DNA of 64,000 nucleotides from Symsagittifera roscoffensis (GCF_963678635.1 NC_087063.1:25114701-25178700), one strand, 5' to 3'; positions 11,229-21,918 are shown, counted from the stretch's first letter. Notes: a model not told the origin generated them from the sequence alone. Program-made: numbers and translations.

Positions 11229-11428
11229 TGTTGCTTCTAGTTTTTCTGATTTAAAATCATGTGTTTTTATTCCATATAGGTAAGTAATTTGAAGTCGATT
11301 GACTTAAAATTTTTTTGTTTCTTTCCCAGAAAAGCAATGGATTTTCGATACCTTGGAAAAACCCAAATTGTTTTGTTTTTTCTTTCCAAGAATAAGATAA
11401 TTGTATTTCCTTTTTTCATTTCTGGCGC

Positions 11429-11501
11429 AGCTTCTGCGCGGATTCGAACCATCGACCTCCTGTTACTTATACAGGATCCTTATCCCCTAAGCCACTAGAT
11501 T
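11429..11501 (-). pseudogene. Second-type tRNA-like, loop reads AAG
   Basis: Copy of 9820 at +1609 bp. Confidence 0.68.
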
Positions 11502-11692
11502 TGTTGCTTTCATGTTTTCCGATTCGAAATTGTTTTTTCTTTTTCTGAAACCGTTTGTCATTTGTAGTTGCGTGCCTTATAGTTTTTTTTGTTCGGAAAT
11601 TGAGTAGAATTTTCAATACCGTGGTAAATGCTAATTTGTTTTTCTTTCCAGGGACAAGATGGTTCTATTTCCTGCAAATTGTTAGCTAGCTC

Positions 11693-11765
11693 AGTCCTTG
11701 GTCGGATTTGAACCACCGATCTCCTGTGTCGTCGCCAGGCGCTTTAACCGCTAAGCTACAACACC
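11693..11765 (-). pseudogene. Thr-derived tRNA-like, ACG loop family
   Basis: Copy of 10084 at +1609 bp with the same A-box change. Confidence 0.73.
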
Positions 11766-12226
11766 TGTTGCTTTTCGTTTCTTTGATTTAGAAATGATGT
11801 GTTTTTGTTCCATATAGGTATGTCATTTGAAATTGATTGACTTTAAATTTTTTTTCTTTCCCAGAAAAGGAATGGAAGTTTCGATACCTTGGAAAAAGCT
11901 ATAGTGTTTTCTTTTTTATTTCCAAGAATAAGATCATTCTATTTCCTTTTTTATTATTTCTAGCGCAGTTTCTGGGCGGACTCGAACCATCGCTGTTATA
12001 TACACAGTATCGTTATCCCCTAAGCCACAAGAACTGTTGATTTCAAGTTTTCCGATTCAAAATTGTTCGTTCTTTTTCTTAACACGTTTGTCATTTGAAG
12101 TTGCTTGACTTATAGTTTTTTGTTTCATTTCCAGAAAATGAATGGAAGTTTAAATACCTTGGAAAAAGCTATAATTTTTCTTCAGGAACAAGATGGATCT
12201 TCATCCTAAGAATTGTTAGTTAGCTC

Positions 12227-12299
12227 AGGTCTTGGGCGGATTTGAACAAACAATCTCCTGTTTACTAGACAGGCGCTTTAACCGCTAAGCCACAAGACC
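12227..12299 (-). tRNA. tRNA-Thr(AGU)
   Basis: Copy of 10619 displaced by 1608 bp, with the same T-stem damage. Confidence 0.65.
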
Positions 12300-12763
12300 T
12301 GTTCATTTTCGTTTTTTTGATTTAAAATCACGTGTTTTTGTTCCATATACGTATGTCATTTGAAGTCGATTGACTTAAAAGTTTTTTGTTTCTTTCCCAG
12401 AAAAGGAATGGAAGTTTCGATACCTTGGAAAAAGCTATAGTGTTTTCTTTTTTATTTCCAAGAATAAGATCATTCTATTTCCTTTTTTATTATTTCTAGC
12501 GCAGTTTCTGGGCGGACTCGAACCATCGCTGTTATATACACAGTATCCTTATCCCCTAAGCCACAAGAACTGTTGATTTCAAATTTTCCGATTCAAAATT
12601 GTTTGTTCTTTTTCTTAACACGTTTGTCATTTGAAGTTGCTTGACTTATAGTTTTTTTGTTTCATTTCCAGAAAATGAATGGAAGTTTAAATACCTTGGA
12701 AAAAGCTAAAATTTTTCTTCAGGAACAAGATGGATCTTCATCCTGCCAAATGTTAGTTAGCTC

Positions 12764-12836
12764 AGGTCTTGGGCGGATTTGAACCACCGATCTCCTGTTT
12801 ACTAGACAGGCGCTTTAACCGCTAAGCCACAAGACC
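12764..12836 (-). tRNA. tRNA-Thr(AGU), array consensus
   Basis: Reference description of the gene. It carries threonine and reads ACU (ACC after A34-to-inosine editing). Read on the - strand it folds as a full cloverleaf: acceptor GGTCTTG/CAAGACC (7 pairs), bases 8-9 TG, D stem GCTT/AAGC with loop AGCGGTTA, anticodon stem CCTGT/ACAGG with loop CTAGTAA (U33, AGU at 34-36), variable loop AGATC, T stem GGTGG/CCGCC with loop TTCAAAT, discriminator U. The A box (TGGCTTAGCGG) and B box (GGTTCAAATCC) form the Pol III promoter. There is no intron and no encoded CCA. The identical 73-nt sequence also occurs at 13985, 19711, 25075, 26125, 27175, 31464, 33139, 38143, 39221 and 56358. The nearest downstream T4 on the - strand is 53 nt away. 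Confidence 0.95.
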
Positions 12837-12864
12837 TGTTGCTTCTAGTTTTTTTGATTTAAAA

Positions 12865-12910
12865 TCTCCTGTTTACTAGACAGGCGCTTTAACCGCTAAG
12901 CCACAAGACC
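12865..12910 (-). pseudogene. Detached 5' half of tRNA-Thr
   Basis: 46-nt 5' half: 5' acceptor strand, D arm, whole anticodon arm and the first variable-loop bases. The T arm and 3' acceptor strand are missing and the sequence fuses directly to the spacer block gatttaaaatc. The three bases ATC are shared by both partners at the joint. Confidence 0.88.
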
Positions 12911-13374
12911 TGTTCATTTTCGTTTTTTTGATTTAAAATCACGTGTTTTTGTTCCATATACGTATGTCATTTGAAGTCGATTGACTTAAAAGTTTTTTGT
13001 TTCTTTCCCAGAAAAGGAATGGAAGTTTCGATACCTTGGAAAAAGCTATAGTGTTTTCTTTTTTATTTCCAAGAATAAGATCATTCTATTTCCTTTTTCA
13101 TTATTTCTAGCGCAGTTTCTGGGCGGACTCGAACCATCGCTGTTATATACACAGTATCCTTATCCCCTAAGCCACAAGAACTGTTGATTTCAAGTTTTCC
13201 GATTCAAAAATGTTTGTTCTTTTTCTTAACACGTTTGTCATTTGAAGTTGCTTGACTTATAGTTTTTTTGTTTCATTTCCAGAAAATAAATGGAAGTTTA
13301 AATACCTTGGAAAAAGTAATAATTTTTCTTCAGGAACAAGATGGATCTTCATCCTACCAAATGTTAGTTAGCTC

Positions 13375-13447
13375 AGGTCTTGGGCGGATTTGAACCACCG
13401 ATCTCCTGTTTACTAGACAGGCGCTTCAACCGCTAAGCCACAAGACC
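13375..13447 (-). tRNA. tRNA-Thr(AGU)
   Basis: Consensus apart from A21G at the end of the D loop. Confidence 0.88.
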
Positions 13448-13475
13448 TATTGCTTCTAGTTTTTTTGATTTAAAA

Positions 13476-13521
13476 TCTTCTGTTTACTAGACAGGCGCTT
13501 TAACCGCTAAGCCACAAGACC
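13476..13521 (-). pseudogene. Detached 5' half of tRNA-Thr
   Basis: Same 46-nt half and same joint as 12865, 611 bp further on, with one base changed at the joint. Confidence 0.85.
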
Positions 13522-13984
13522 TGTTCATTTTCGTTTTTTTGATTTAAAATCACGTGTTTTTATTCCATATACGTATGTCATTTGAAGTCGATTGACTTAA
13601 AAGTTTTTTGTTTCTTTCCCAGAAAAGGAATGGAAGTTTCGATACCTTGGAAAAAGCTATTGTGTTTTCTTTTTTATTTCTAAGAATAAGATCAATATAT
13701 TTCCTTTTTTATTGTTTCTAGCGCAGTTTCTGGGCGGACTCGAACCATCGTTGTTATATACACAGTATCCTTATCCCCTAAGCCACAAGAACTGTTGATT
13801 TCAAGTTTTCCGATTCAAAATTGTTTGTTCTTTTTCTTAACACGTTTGTCATTTGAAGTTGCTTGACTTATAGTTTTTTGTTTCATTTCCAGAAAATGAA
13901 TGGAAGTTTAAATACCTTGGAAAAAGCTATAATTTTTCTTCAGGAACAAGAAGGATCTACATCCTACCAAATGTTAGTTAGCTC

Positions 13985-14057
13985 AGGTCTTGGGCGGATT
14001 TGAACCACCGATCTCCTGTTTACTAGACAGGCGCTTTAACCGCTAAGCCACAAGACC
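13985..14057 (-). tRNA. tRNA-Thr(AGU)
   Basis: Identical to the 12764 consensus. Confidence 0.94.
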
Positions 14058-14085
14058 TGTTGCTTCTAGTTTTGTTTATTTAAAA

Positions 14086-14131
14086 TCTCCTGTTTACTAG
14101 ACAGGCGCTTTAACCGCTAAGCCACAAGACC
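14086..14131 (-). pseudogene. Detached 5' half of tRNA-Thr
   Basis: Third copy of the half at the 611-bp period. Confidence 0.87.
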
Positions 14132-14595
14132 TGTTCATTTTCGTTTTTTTGATTTAAAATCACGTGTTTTTGTTCCATATACGTATGTCATTTGAAGTCG
14201 ATTGACTTAAAAGTTTTTTGTTTCTTTCCCAGAAAAGGAATGGAAGTTTCGATACCTTGGAAAAAGCTATAGTGTTTTCTTTTTTATTTCCAAGAAGAAG
14301 ATCATTCTATTTCCTTTTTTATTATTTCTAGCGCAGTTTCTGGGCGGACTCGAACCATCGCTGTTATATACACAGTATCCTTATCCCCTAAGCCACAAGA
14401 ACTGTTGATTTCAAGTTTTCCGATTCAAAATTGTTTGTTCTTTTTCTTAACACGTTTGTCATTTGAAGTTGCTTGACTTATAGTGTTTTGTTTCATTCCC
14501 AGGAAATGAATGGAAGTTACAATACCTTGGAAAGAGCTATGTTTTTTCTTCCAGGAACAAGAAAGATCTTCTTCCTACGAATTGTTAGTTAGCTC

Positions 14596-14668
14596 ACGTC
14601 TTGGGCGGATTTGAACCACTGATCTCCTGTTTACTAGACAGGCGCTTTAACCGCTAAGCCACAAGACC
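14596..14668 (-). tRNA. tRNA-Thr(AGU)
   Basis: 73 nt. C72G breaks pair 1:72 and G49A breaks 49:65; anticodon arm intact. Confidence 0.72.
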
Positions 14669-14697
14669 TCTTGCTTCTAGTTTTTTTTTATTTAAAA

Positions 14698-14743
14698 TCT
14701 CCTGTTTACTAGACAGGCGCTTTAACCGCTAAGCCACAAGACC
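14698..14743 (-). pseudogene. Detached 5' half of tRNA-Thr
   Basis: Fourth half; directly followed by another at a 74-bp step. Confidence 0.87.
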
Positions 14744-14771
14744 TGTTGCTTCTAGTTTTTTTGATTTAAAA

Positions 14772-14817
14772 TCTCCTGTTTACTAGACAGGCACTTTAAC
14801 CGCTAAGCCACAAGACC
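14772..14817 (-). pseudogene. Detached 5' half of tRNA-Thr
   Basis: Local 74-bp tandem duplicate of the 14698 half, with one change that gives C25U. Confidence 0.85.
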
Positions 14818-15283
14818 TGTTCATTTTCGTTTTTTTTTAATTTAAAATCACGTGTTTTTGTTCCATATACGTATGTCATTTGAAGTCGATTGACTTAAAA
14901 GTTTTTTGTTTCTTTCCCAGAAAAGGAATGGAAGTTTCGATACCTTGGAAAAAGCTATAGTGTTTTCTTTTTTATTTCCAAGAATAAGATCATTCTATTT
15001 CCTTTTTTATTATTTCTAGCGCAGTTTCTGGGCGGACTCGAACCATCGCTGTTATATACACAGTATCCTTATCCCCTAAGCCACAAGAACTGTTGATTTC
15101 AAGTTTTCCGATTCAAAATTGTTTGTTCTTTTTTTTTAACACGTTTGTCATTTGAAGTTGCTTGACCTATAGTTTTTTGTTTCATTTCCAGAAAATGAAT
15201 GGAAGTTTAAATACCTTGGAAAAAGCTATAATTTTTCTTCAGGAACAAGATGGATCTTCATCCTAAGAATTGTTAGTTAGCTC

Positions 15284-15355
15284 AGGTCTTGGGCGGATTT
15301 GAACCAACAATCTCCTGTTTACTAGACAGGCGCTTTAAGCGCTAAGCCACAAACC
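15284..15355 (-). pseudogene. tRNA-Thr(AGU), 72-nt acceptor-deleted form
   Basis: One base lost in the 5' acceptor strand; D-loop and T-stem changes. Confidence 0.7.
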
Positions 15356-15820
15356 TGTTGCTTCTAGTTTTTTTGATTTAAAATCATGTGTTTTTGTTCC
15401 ATATAGGTATGTCATTTGAAGTCGATTGACTTAAAATTTTTTTGTTTCTTTCCCAGAAGAGGAATGGAAGTTTCGAAACCTTTGAAAAAGCTATAGTGTT
15501 TTCTTTTTTCTTTCCAAGAAAAAGATCATTCTATTTCCTTTTTTTTAAATTTCTAGCTCAGTTTCTGGGCGGATTCTAACCATCGCTGTTATATACACAG
15601 TATCCTTCCCCCCTAAGCCACAAGAATTGTTTGTTTCACGTTTTACGATTCAAAATTGTTTGTTCTTTTTCTTAGCACGTTTGTCATTTGAAGTTGCTTG
15701 ACTTATAGTTTTTTGTTTCATTCCCAGAAAAATAATGGAAGTTTCAATACCTTGGAAAAAACTATATTTTTTCTTCCAGGAACAAGATGGCTCTTCATCC
15801 TACGAAGTGTTAATTAGCTC

Positions 15821-15893
15821 AGGTCTTGGGCGGATTTGAACCACCGATCTCCTGTTGACTAGACAGGTGCTTTAACCGCTAAAACACAAGACC
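15821..15893 (-). tRNA. tRNA-Thr(AGU)
   Basis: 73 nt. The D stem is weakened (TTTT/AAGC, with the A-box GGC changed) and A38C is in the anticodon loop. Confidence 0.62.
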
Positions 15894-16360
15894 TGTTGCT
15901 TCCAGTTTTTTTTAATTTAAAATCATGTGTCTTTGTTCCATATAGGTATGTCATTTGAAGTCGATTGACTTCAAATTTTTTGTTTCTTTCTCAGAAAAGG
16001 AATGGAAGTTTCGATACCTTGGAGAAAGCTATATTGTTTTCTTTTTCTTTCCAAGAATAAGATGATTCTATTTCACTTTCTTTATTTCTAGCGAAGTTTG
16101 TGGTCGGATTCGAACCATCAACCTCCTGTTATATTCACTGGATCCTTATCCCCTAGGCCACTAAAACTGTTTTCTTCACATTTTCCGGTTCAAAATTAAT
16201 TGCTCTTTTTCTTAACACGTTTGTCATTTGAAGTTGCTTGACTTATAGTTTTTTGTTTCATTCCCAGAAAATGAATGGAAGTTTCAATACGTTGGAACAA
16301 GCTATATTTTTTCTTCCAGGAAAAAGAAGGATCTTCATCCTACGAATTGTTAGTTAGCTC

Positions 16361-16433
16361 AGTTCTTGGGCGGATTTGAACCACCGATCTCCTGTTTACT
16401 AGACAGGCGCTTTAACCGCTAAGCCACAAGAGC
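16361..16433 (-). tRNA. tRNA-Thr(AGU)
   Basis: 73 nt; G2C with C71A leaves one unpaired position in the acceptor. The following half-unit starts only 129 bp away because about 140 bp of spacer is deleted near 16450. Confidence 0.72.
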
Positions 16434-16489
16434 TGTTACTTTTAGTTTTTTTGGTGTTTGAATCTATTTCCTTTTTTTACTTCTAGCGC

Positions 16490-16562
16490 AGTTTCTGGGC
16501 GCATTCGAACCATCGACCTCCTGCTATGTACATATGATCCTTATCCCCTAAGCCACTAGAAT
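16490..16562 (-). pseudogene. Second-type tRNA-like, 73 nt, diverged loop
   Basis: Loop GTACATA (ACA) on a mismatched stem; B box GGTTCGAATGC. Sits just after a spacer deletion. Confidence 0.6.
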
Positions 16563-16753
16563 TGTTGATTTCATGTTTTCCGATTCAAAATTGTTTGTTC
16601 TTTTTCTTAACACGTTTGTCATTTGAAGTTGCTTGACTTATAGTTTTTGTTTCCTCCCAGAAAATGAATGGAAGTTTCAATACCTTGGAAATAGTTTGAT
16701 TTTTTCTTCCAGGAACAAGATGGATCTTCAACCTGCGAATTTTTAGTTAGCCC

Positions 16754-16826
16754 AGTCCTTGGGTTGATTAGAAACACCGATCTCCTGTTTACTAGACAGG
16801 TGCTTTAACCGCTAAGCCACAAGACA
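16754..16826 (-). tRNA. tRNA-Thr(AGU), diverged
   Basis: 73 nt with an AGU loop, but the T arm is broken and pair 1:72 is lost; probably a pseudogene. Confidence 0.5.
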
Positions 16827-17030
16827 TATTGTTTTAAGTTTTTATGATTTAAAATCATGTGTTTTTGTTCCATATAGGTATGTCATTTGAAGTCGATTGA
16901 CTTAAAAAAATTTTCTTTCTTTCCCAGAAAAGGAATGGAAGTTTCGATACCTTGGAAAAAGCTATATTGTTTTCTTTTTTCTTTCCAAGAATAAGATGAT
17001 TCTATTTCCTTTTTTATTTATTTCTAGAGC

Positions 17031-17103
17031 AGTTTCTTGGCGGATTCGAACCACCGACCTCCTGTTATATACACAGGATCCTTATCCCCTAAGCCACTAA
17101 AAT
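17031..17103 (-). pseudogene. Second-type tRNA-like, 73 nt, loop reads AUA
   Basis: Intact anticodon stem CCTGT/ACAGG with loop GTATATA, T stem GGTGG/CCGCC, B box GGTTCGAATCC. The acceptor is not paired well. Nominal reading UAU (Tyr), but it has none of the expected Tyr features such as an intron and GUA anticodon. Confidence 0.68.
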
Positions 17104-17295
17104 TGTTGGTTTCATGTTTTCCGATTCAAAATTGTTTGTTCTTTATCTTAACACGTTTGTCATTTGAAGTTGCTTGACTTATAGTTTTTGTTTCCTTCCC
17201 AGAAAATGAATGGAAGTTTCAATACCTTGGAAATAGTTTGATTTTTTCTTCCAGGAACAAGATGAATCTTCATCCTACAATTTGTTAGTTAGCTC

Positions 17296-17368
17296 AGGCC
17301 TTGGGCGGATTTAAACCACCCATCTCCTGTTTACTAGACAAGCGCTTTAACCGCTAAGCCACAAGACC
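17296..17368 (-). tRNA. tRNA-Thr(AGU)
   Basis: 73 nt. A70G wobble and C28U wobble; C56U in the B box. Confidence 0.65.
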
Positions 17369-17564
17369 TGTTCATTTTAGTATTTTTGATTTAAAATCAT
17401 GTGTTTTTATTCCATATAGGTATGTCATTTGAAGTCGATTGACTTTAAAAATTTTGTTTCTTTCTCAGAAAAGGAATGGAAGTTTCGATACCTTGGAGAA
17501 AGCTATATTGTTTTCTTTTTCTTTCCAAGAATAAGATGATTCTATTTTTTTAAATTTCTAGCGC

Positions 17565-17637
17565 AGTTTCTGGGTGGACTCGAACCACCGACCTCCTCTT
17601 ATATACACAGGATCCTTATACCCTAAGCCAATAGAAT
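17565..17637 (-). pseudogene. Second-type tRNA-like, 73 nt, loop reads AUA
   Basis: Like 17031 with B box GGTTCGAGTCC; an equivalent copy follows 276 bp later with no Thr gene between. Confidence 0.66.
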
Positions 17638-17840
17638 TATTGGTTTCAGGTTTCCGATTCAAAATTGTTTGTTCTTTTTCTTAACACGTTTGTCATTTGA
17701 AGTTGCTTGACTTACAGTTTTTTGTTTAATTCCCAGAAAATGAATGGCAGTTTCAATACCTTGGAAAAAGCTATATGTTTTCTTTTTTCTTTCCAAGAAA
17801 AAGATGATTCTATTTCCTTTTTTTTTATTATTTATAGAGC

Positions 17841-17913
17841 AGTTTCTCGGCGGATTCGAACGACCGACCTCCTGTTATATACACCGGATTCTTATCCCCT
17901 AAGCCACTAGAAT
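17841..17913 (-). pseudogene. Second-type tRNA-like, 73 nt, in a slipped dimer
   Basis: Lies behind the spacer type that normally precedes a Thr gene; the half-unit switches type inside the ttggaaaaagctat block. One B-box change. Confidence 0.66.
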
Positions 17914-18105
17914 TTTTTGTTTCACGGTTTCCGATTCAAAATTGTTTGTTCTTTTTTTAACAAGTTTGTCATTTGAAATTGCTTGACTTATAGTTTTTTG
18001 TTTCATTCCCAGAAAATGAATGGAAGCTACAACACCTTGGAACAAGCTCTATGTTTTCTTCCAGGAACAAGATGGATCTTCATCGTACGAATTGTTAGTT
18101 AGCTC

Positions 18106-18178
18106 AGGTCTTGGGCGGATTTGAACCACCCACCTCCTGTTTACTAGACAGGCTCTTTGATCGCTAAGCCACAAGACC
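18106..18178 (-). tRNA. tRNA-Thr(AGU)
   Basis: 73 nt. Changes in the D loop and D stem and in the variable loop; acceptor and anticodon arms intact. Confidence 0.65.
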
Positions 18179-18652
18179 TGTTCTTTTCAGTTTTTTAGAT
18201 TTAAAATTATGTGTTTTTGTTCCATATAGGTGTCATTTGAAGTCGATTGACTCCAAATTTTTTGTTTCTTTCTCAGAAAAGGAATGGAAGTTTCGATACC
18301 TTGGAGAACGCTATATTGTTTTCTTTTTCTTTCCAAGAATAAGATGATTATATTTCCTTTTTTGTTTCTAGCGCAGTTTGTGGGAGGATTCGAAACATCG
18401 ACCTCCAGTTATATTCACTGGATCCTTATCCCCTAGGCCACTAGAACTTTCGTCTTCACGTTTTCCGATTCAAAATTGTTTGTTCTTTTTCTTAACACGT
18501 TTGTCATTTGAAGTTGCTTGACTTATAGTTTTTTGTTTCCTTCCCAGAAAATGAATGGAAGTTTCAATACCTTGGAAGAAGCTATACTGTTTTCTTTTTT
18601 CTTTCCAAGAATAAGATGATTCTATTTCCTTTTTTTTTAAAACTTCTAGCGC

Positions 18653-19003
18653 AGTTTCTGCGCGGATTCGAACCATCGACCTCCTAATATATACACAGGA
18701 TACTTATCCCCTAAGCCACTAGAAAAGTTGGTATCACGGTTTCCGATTCAAAAATGTTTGTTCTTTTTCTTAACACATTTGTCATTTGAAATTGCTTGAC
18801 TTATAGAATTTTGTTTCATTCCCAGAAAATGAATGGAAGTTTCAATAGCTTGGAAGAAGCTATACTGTTTTCTTTTTTCTTTCCAAGAATAAGATGATTC
18901 TATTTCCTTTTTTTTTAAAACTTCTAGCGCAGTTTCTGCGCGGATTCGAAACATCGACCTCCTGTTGAATACACATGATCCTTATCCCCTAAGGCACTAG
19001 AAT
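18653..19003 (-). pseudogene. Two second-type copies in slipped units
   Basis: Copies at 18653-18725 and 18931-19003 (loop GTATTCA, AUU), 278 bp apart with no Thr gene between them. Repeated at 20259-20332 and 20538-20610 after a 1607-bp duplication. Confidence 0.66.
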
Positions 19004-19196
19004 TTTTGGTGTCATGTTTTCCGATTCAAAATTGTTTGTTCTTTTTTTTAACACGTTTGTCATTTGAAGTTGCTTGACTTATAGTGTTTTGTTTCATTCC
19101 CAGGAAATGAATGGAAGTTACAATACCTAGGAAAGAGCTATGTTTTTTCTTCCAGGAACAAGAAAGATCTTCTTCCTACGAATTGTTAGTTAGCTC

Positions 19197-19269
19197 ACGT
19201 CTTGGGCGGATTTGAACCACCGATCTCCTGTTTACTCGACAGGCGCTTTAACCGCTAAGCCACAAGACC
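19197..19269 (-). tRNA. tRNA-Thr(AGU), U33G
   Basis: 73 nt; C72G and U33G. Confidence 0.6.
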
Positions 19270-19710
19270 TGTTCCTTTTAGATTTTTGATTTAGAATCAT
19301 GTGTTTTGTTCCATATAGGTATGTCATTTGGAGTCGATTCTCAGAAAAGGAATGGAAGTTTCGATACCTTGTAGAAAGCTTTATTGTTTTCTTTTTCTTT
19401 CCAAGAATAGGATGATTCTATTTACTTTTCTTTATTTCTAGCGAAGTTTTTGAGCGAATTCGAACCATCGACCTCCTGTTATATTCACTGGATCCTTATC
19501 CCCTACGCGACTAGAACTGATTTCTTCACGTTTTCCGATTCAAAATTAATTGTTCTTTTTCTTAACACGTTTGTCATTTGAAGTTGCTTGACTTATAGTT
19601 TTTTGTTCAATTCCCAGAAAATGAACAAAAATTACAATACCTTGGAACAATCTATATTTTTTCTTCCAGGAATAAGATGGATCTTCATCCTACCAAATGT
19701 TAGTTAGCTC

Positions 19711-19783
19711 AGGTCTTGGGCGGATTTGAACCACCGATCTCCTGTTTACTAGACAGGCGCTTTAACCGCTAAGCCACAAGACC
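19711..19783 (-). tRNA. tRNA-Thr(AGU)
   Basis: Identical to the consensus. The first run of four or more T on the - strand lies about 80 nt downstream of the 3' end. Confidence 0.94.
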
Positions 19784-19803
19784 TGTTGCTTCTAGTTTTT
19801 TTG

Positions 19804-19811
19804 ATTTAAAA
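19804..19811 (-). promoter_or_regulatory. TATA-like upstream element TTTTAAAT (exemplar)
   Basis: Lies at -21 to -28 from the tRNA 5' end at 19783. The same element at the same distance is seen upstream of most Thr-type copies, while the second-type half-units have TTTTGAAT at that place. In plants and fission yeast an upstream TATA-like box assists tRNA transcription; here the role is inferred. Confidence 0.5.
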
Positions 19812-19826
19812 TGATGTGTTTTTGTT

Positions 19827-19835
19827 CCATATAGG
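19827..19835 (-). promoter_or_regulatory. Conserved CCTATATGG block (exemplar)
   Basis: At -44 to -52 from the tRNA start, within a nearly invariant GACATACCTATATGGAAC segment present in most Thr half-units. In second-type half-units and in the inverted flank the middle reads differently (CGTG). Function unknown. Confidence 0.4.
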
Positions 19836-20803
19836 TATGTCATTTGAAGTCGATTGACCTAAAAAAATTTTGTTTCTTTCCCAGAAAAGGAATGGAAGTT
19901 TCGATACCTTGGAGAACGCTATATTGTTTTCTTTTTCTTTCCAAGAATAAGATGATTATATTTCCTTTTTTTTTTCTAGCGCAGTTTGTGGGAGGATTCG
20001 AAACATCGACCTCCTGTTATATTCACTGGATCCTTATCCCCTAGGCCACTAGAACTTTCGTCTTCACGTTTTCCGATTCAAAATTGTTTGTTCTTTTTCT
20101 TAACACGTTTGTCATTTGATGTTGCTTGACTTATAGTTTTTTGTTTCCTTCCCAGAAAATGAATGGAAGTTTCAATACCTTGGAAGAAGCTATACTGTTT
20201 TCTTTTTTCTTTCCAAGAATAAGATGATTCTATTTCTTTTTTTTTAAATTTCTAGCCCAGTTTTCGGGGCGTATTCGAACCACCGACCTCCTAATATATA
20301 CACAGGATACTTATCCCCTAAGCCACTAAAAAAGTTGGTATCACGGTTTCCGATTCAAAAAAGTTTGTTCTTTTTCTTAACACATTTGTCATTTGAAATT
20401 GCTTGACTTATAGAATTTTGTTTCATTCCCAGAAAATGAATGGAAGTTTCAATACCTTGGAAGAAGCTATACTGTTTTCTTTTTTCTTTCCAAGAATAAG
20501 ATGATTCTATTTCCTTTTTTTAAAAAACTTCTAGCGCAGTTTCTGCGCGGATTCGAACCATCGACCTCCTGTTGAATACACATGATCCTTATCCCCTAAG
20601 GCACTAGAATTTTTGGGGTCATGTTTTCCGATTCAAAATTGTTTGTTCTTTTTCTTAACACGTTTGTCATTTGAAGTTGCTTGACTTATAGTGTTTTGTT
20701 TCATTCCCAGGAAATGCATGGAAGTTACAATACCTTGGAAAGAGCTATGTTTTTTCTTCCAGGAACAAAAAAGATCTTCTTCCTACGAATTAATAGTTAG
20801 CTC

Positions 20804-20876
20804 ACGTCTTGGGCGGATTTGAACCACCGATCTCCTGTTTACTCGACAGGCGCTTTAACCGCTAAGCCACAAGAAC
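20804..20876 (-). tRNA. tRNA-Thr(AGU), U33G
   Basis: Copy of 19197 displaced by 1607 bp, with a further acceptor mismatch (G2U). Confidence 0.55.
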
Positions 20877-21317
20877 TGTTTCTTTTAGATTTTTGATTTA
20901 GAATCATGTGTTTTGTTCCATATAGGTATGTCATTTGGAGTCGATTCTCAGAAAAGGAATGGAAGTTTCGATACCTTGTAGAAAGCTTTATTGTTTTCTT
21001 TTTCTTTCCAAGAATAGGATGATTCTATTTACTTTTCTTTATTTCTAGCGAAGTTTGTGAGCGAATTCGAACCATCGACCTCCTGTTATATTCACTGGAT
21101 CCTTATCCCCTAGGCGACTAGAACTGATTTCTTCATGTTTTCCGATTCAAAATTAATTGTTCTTTTTCTTAACACGTTTGTCATTTGAAGTTGCTTGACT
21201 TATAGTTTTTTGTTCAATTCCCAGAAAATGAACGAAAATTACAATACCTTGGAACAATCTATATTTTTTCTTCCAGGAATAAGATGGATCTTCATCCTAC
21301 CAAATGTTAGTTAGCTC

Positions 21318-21390
21318 AGGTCTTGGGCGGATTTGAACCACCGATCTCCTGTTTACTAGATAGGCGCTTTAACCGCTAAGCCACAAGACC
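21318..21390 (-). tRNA. tRNA-Thr(AGU)
   Basis: Consensus except G30A, which opens one anticodon-stem pair. Confidence 0.82.
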
Positions 21391-21845
21391 TGTTGCTTTT
21401 AGTTTTTTTGATTTAAAATGATGTGTTTTTGTTCCATATAGGTATGTCATTTGAAGTCGATTGACCTAAAAAAATTTTGTTTCTTTCCCAGAAAAGGAAT
21501 GGAAGTTTCAAAACCTTGGAAAAAGCTATTGTGTTTTCTTTTTTCTTTCCAAGAATAAAATCATTCTTTTTCCTTTTTTTTATTTTCTAGCGCAGTTTCT
21601 GGGCGGCTTCGAACCATCGCTGTTATATACACAGTATCCTTATCCCCTAAGAACTGTTGGTTTCAAGTTTCCGATTCAAAATTGTTTGTTCTTTTTCTTA
21701 AAGCGTTCGTCATTTGAAGTTGCTTGACTTATAGTTTTTTGTTTCATTCCCAGAAAATGAATGGAAGTTTTAATACCTTGGAAAAAGCTATATTTTTTCT
21801 TCAGGAACAAGATGGATTTTCGGCCTACGAATTGTTAGTTAGCTC

Positions 21846-21918
21846 AGGTCTTGGGCGGATTTGAACCATCGATATCCTGTTTACTAGACAGGCGCTTTAA
21901 CCGCTTAGCCACAAGACC
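21846..21918 (-). tRNA. tRNA-Thr(AGU)
   Basis: 73 nt. G50A in the T stem and U13A in the D stem; variable loop ATATC. Confidence 0.75.

Larger units (their letters stand above)
9660..12764. repeat. 1609-bp tandem duplication
   Basis: 9820/11429, 10084/11693, 10619/12227; three dimers per copy, beginning with the AAG and ACG half-units. Confidence 0.9.
12503..14743. repeat. ~611-bp repeat with tRNA plus detached half
   Basis: Second-type copies at 12503, 13114, 13725 and 14335, and halves at 12865, 13476, 14086 and 14698, all 610-612 bp apart. Each unit holds one second-type copy, one Thr gene and one 5' half. Confidence 0.9.
10358..15627 (-). pseudogene. Second-type tRNA-like copies, 68-nt form (group 3)
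   Basis: Copies at 10358-10425, 10895-10962, 11967-12034, 12503-12570, 13114-13181, 13725-13792, 14335-14402, 15023-15090 and 15560-15627. All but the last share the GGTTCGAGTCC B box and a nearly identical body. Confidence 0.8.
18240..21400. repeat. 1607-bp tandem duplication
   Basis: 18375/19983, 18931/20538, 19197/20804, 19445/21052, 19711/21318. Confidence 0.88.

Noticed and set aside
2890-11501. AAG-loop copies as tRNA-Leu
   Set aside because: They have a 5-nt variable region; Leu tRNAs need a long variable arm. Acceptor stems are also broken.
12865-14817. CRISPR array suggested by closely spaced ~46-bp repeats
   Set aside because: The repeats are tRNA halves, the intervals are themselves repetitive, and there are no unique spacers or cas genes.
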